5,347 bases of DNA from Klebsiella pneumoniae (lineage in GTDB: Bacteria > Bacteroidota > Bacteroidia > Flavobacteriales > Flavobacteriaceae). The notes under the pieces were generated by a model. That model ran no database searches and had not been told where the DNA came from. It saw nothing but the letters and a program-made list of their open reading frames with translations. The position numbers were made by a program, and so were the translations under genes. The stretch is from positions 1-5,347 of the forward strand of contig CALPPA020000145.1 in the NCBI GenBank assembly GCA_943325355.2, given 5' to 3'. Position 1 is the stretch's first letter. Each line of letters opens with the position of its first letter. Below, one piece after another: positions 4,712 to 5,347 of this stretch.

Positions 4712-5347
4712 ATGTCAGACGTTGCAGCAATCCATAACTTAGTCCAAAAAAGAAGCGAGCTAAAAGCAGAAATCGCCAAAATTATTGTGGGTCAGGACGC
4801 TGTCGTTGACCAAATCTTACTTTGTATTTTTTCTGGCGGTCATGCACTTTTAGTAGGAGTTCCCGGTTTGGCAAAAACCTTGATGGTAAATACGCTGGCC
4901 CAGGCCCTTGGACTTGATTTCAAAAGAATACAATTTACTCCAGATTTAATGCCTTCTGATATTCTAGGAAGTGAAATATTAGACGAAAACCGTCACTTCA
5001 AATTCATAAAAGGACCTATTTTTTCGAATATTATTCTCGCGGACGAAATCAACAGAACGCCTCCAAAAACTCAAGCAGCATTGCTTGAAGCGATGCAGGA
5101 ACGTTCCGTTACTATTGCGGGTCAAAACTATAAATTAGACTTACCATATTTTGTATTAGCAACCCAAAACCCAATTGAGCAAGAAGGGACTTATCCTTTG
5201 CCAGAAGCCCAATTGGACCGTTTTATGTTTGCAATCAAATTAGATTATCCCTCTTTTGAAGAAGAAATTCAGGTCGTAAAACGAACCACTACCGATTCGA
5301 GTTCTACTATAAATCCATTGTTTACATCTCAAGAAATTATCGATTTC
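4712..5347 (+). CDS. MoxR-family AAA+ ATPase (3' end outside window)
   Basis: The frame opens at ATG 4712 and runs open to the window edge, giving 212 residues of a protein usually about 320-340 long. It is a MoxR-type AAA+ ATPase, a chaperone-like motor thought to mature or activate partner proteins, often ones with von Willebrand factor A domains. Visible motifs are Walker A GVPGLAKT (49-56, Lys55), Walker B IILADEIN (107-114, with Asp111 and Glu112), sensor 1 in ATQNP (150-154, Asn153) and EGTYPLPEAQLDRF (158-171, Arg170 the likely arginine finger). The MoxR-typical GPIFSN and AALLEAMQERSV blocks are also present. The lid domain is cut off. In Flavobacteriia such genes commonly precede a DUF58 gene and Bat-type VWA genes, which would lie beyond the window; this is inference. 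It follows the SurA-like gene after 61 bases on the same strand. Confidence 0.95.
   Translation, partial: MSDVAAIHNLVQKRSELKAEIAKIIVGQDAVVDQILLCIFSGGHALLVGVPGLAKTLMVNTLAQALGLDFKRIQFTPDLMPSDILGSEILDENRHFKFIKGPIFSNIILADEINRTPPKTQAALLEAMQERSVTIAGQNYKLDLPYFVLATQNPIEQEGTYPLPEAQLDRFMFAIKLDYPSFEEEIQVVKRTTTDSSSTINPLFTSQEIIDF

Overview
The window looks like ordinary core chromosome from a low-GC member of the Bacteroidota, most likely Flavobacterium or a close relative. Three things point there. Gene content and order are flavobacterial: rpoA, rplQ and carA, then a SurA-like foldase and a MoxR ATPase. No start codon is preceded by a Shine-Dalgarno sequence; the leaders are A/T-rich. A good match to the Bacteroidota promoter (TTTG, about 20 bases, TAnnTTTG) lies just before carA. 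No plasmid, phage, transposon, CRISPR or tRNA/rRNA signal was seen.

Layout. Bases 1-278 are the 3' end of rpoA (RNA polymerase alpha, DNA-binding C-terminal domain). A 62-base gap holding a possible stem-loop separates it from rplQ (341-952), which encodes ribosomal protein L17 with a long basic-then-acidic C-terminal extension. A clear intrinsic terminator (981-1015) ends this ribosomal/RNA polymerase transcript. carA (1098-2198), the glutamine-hydrolysing subunit of carbamoyl-phosphate synthase, starts from its own promoter (1049-1080), preceded by a helically spaced TTTGCGAA repeat, and ends at its own terminator (2224-2263). A convergent minus-strand gene (2254-2973) encodes an uncharacterised secreted protein with a carboxypeptidase-regulatory-like beta-sandwich. 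After a 264-base divergent spacer with a promoter-like box and a small palindrome comes a SurA/PpiC-type periplasmic peptidyl-prolyl isomerase (3238-4650). A 61-base repetitive spacer then leads to a MoxR-family AAA+ ATPase (4712 to the window end, truncated).

How the genes relate. The left part serves gene expression (RNA polymerase, ribosome) and pyrimidine/arginine precursor supply. The right part serves the cell envelope: an exported beta-sandwich protein, an outer-membrane-protein chaperone and a MoxR chaperone-type ATPase. No new multi-gene system is visible. The points most worth a second look are the split histidine pair across the two parvulin domains of the SurA-like protein, the rpoA-rplQ stem-loop, the repeat-grown L17 tail, the repeat next to the carA promoter, and the uncharacterised exported protein.
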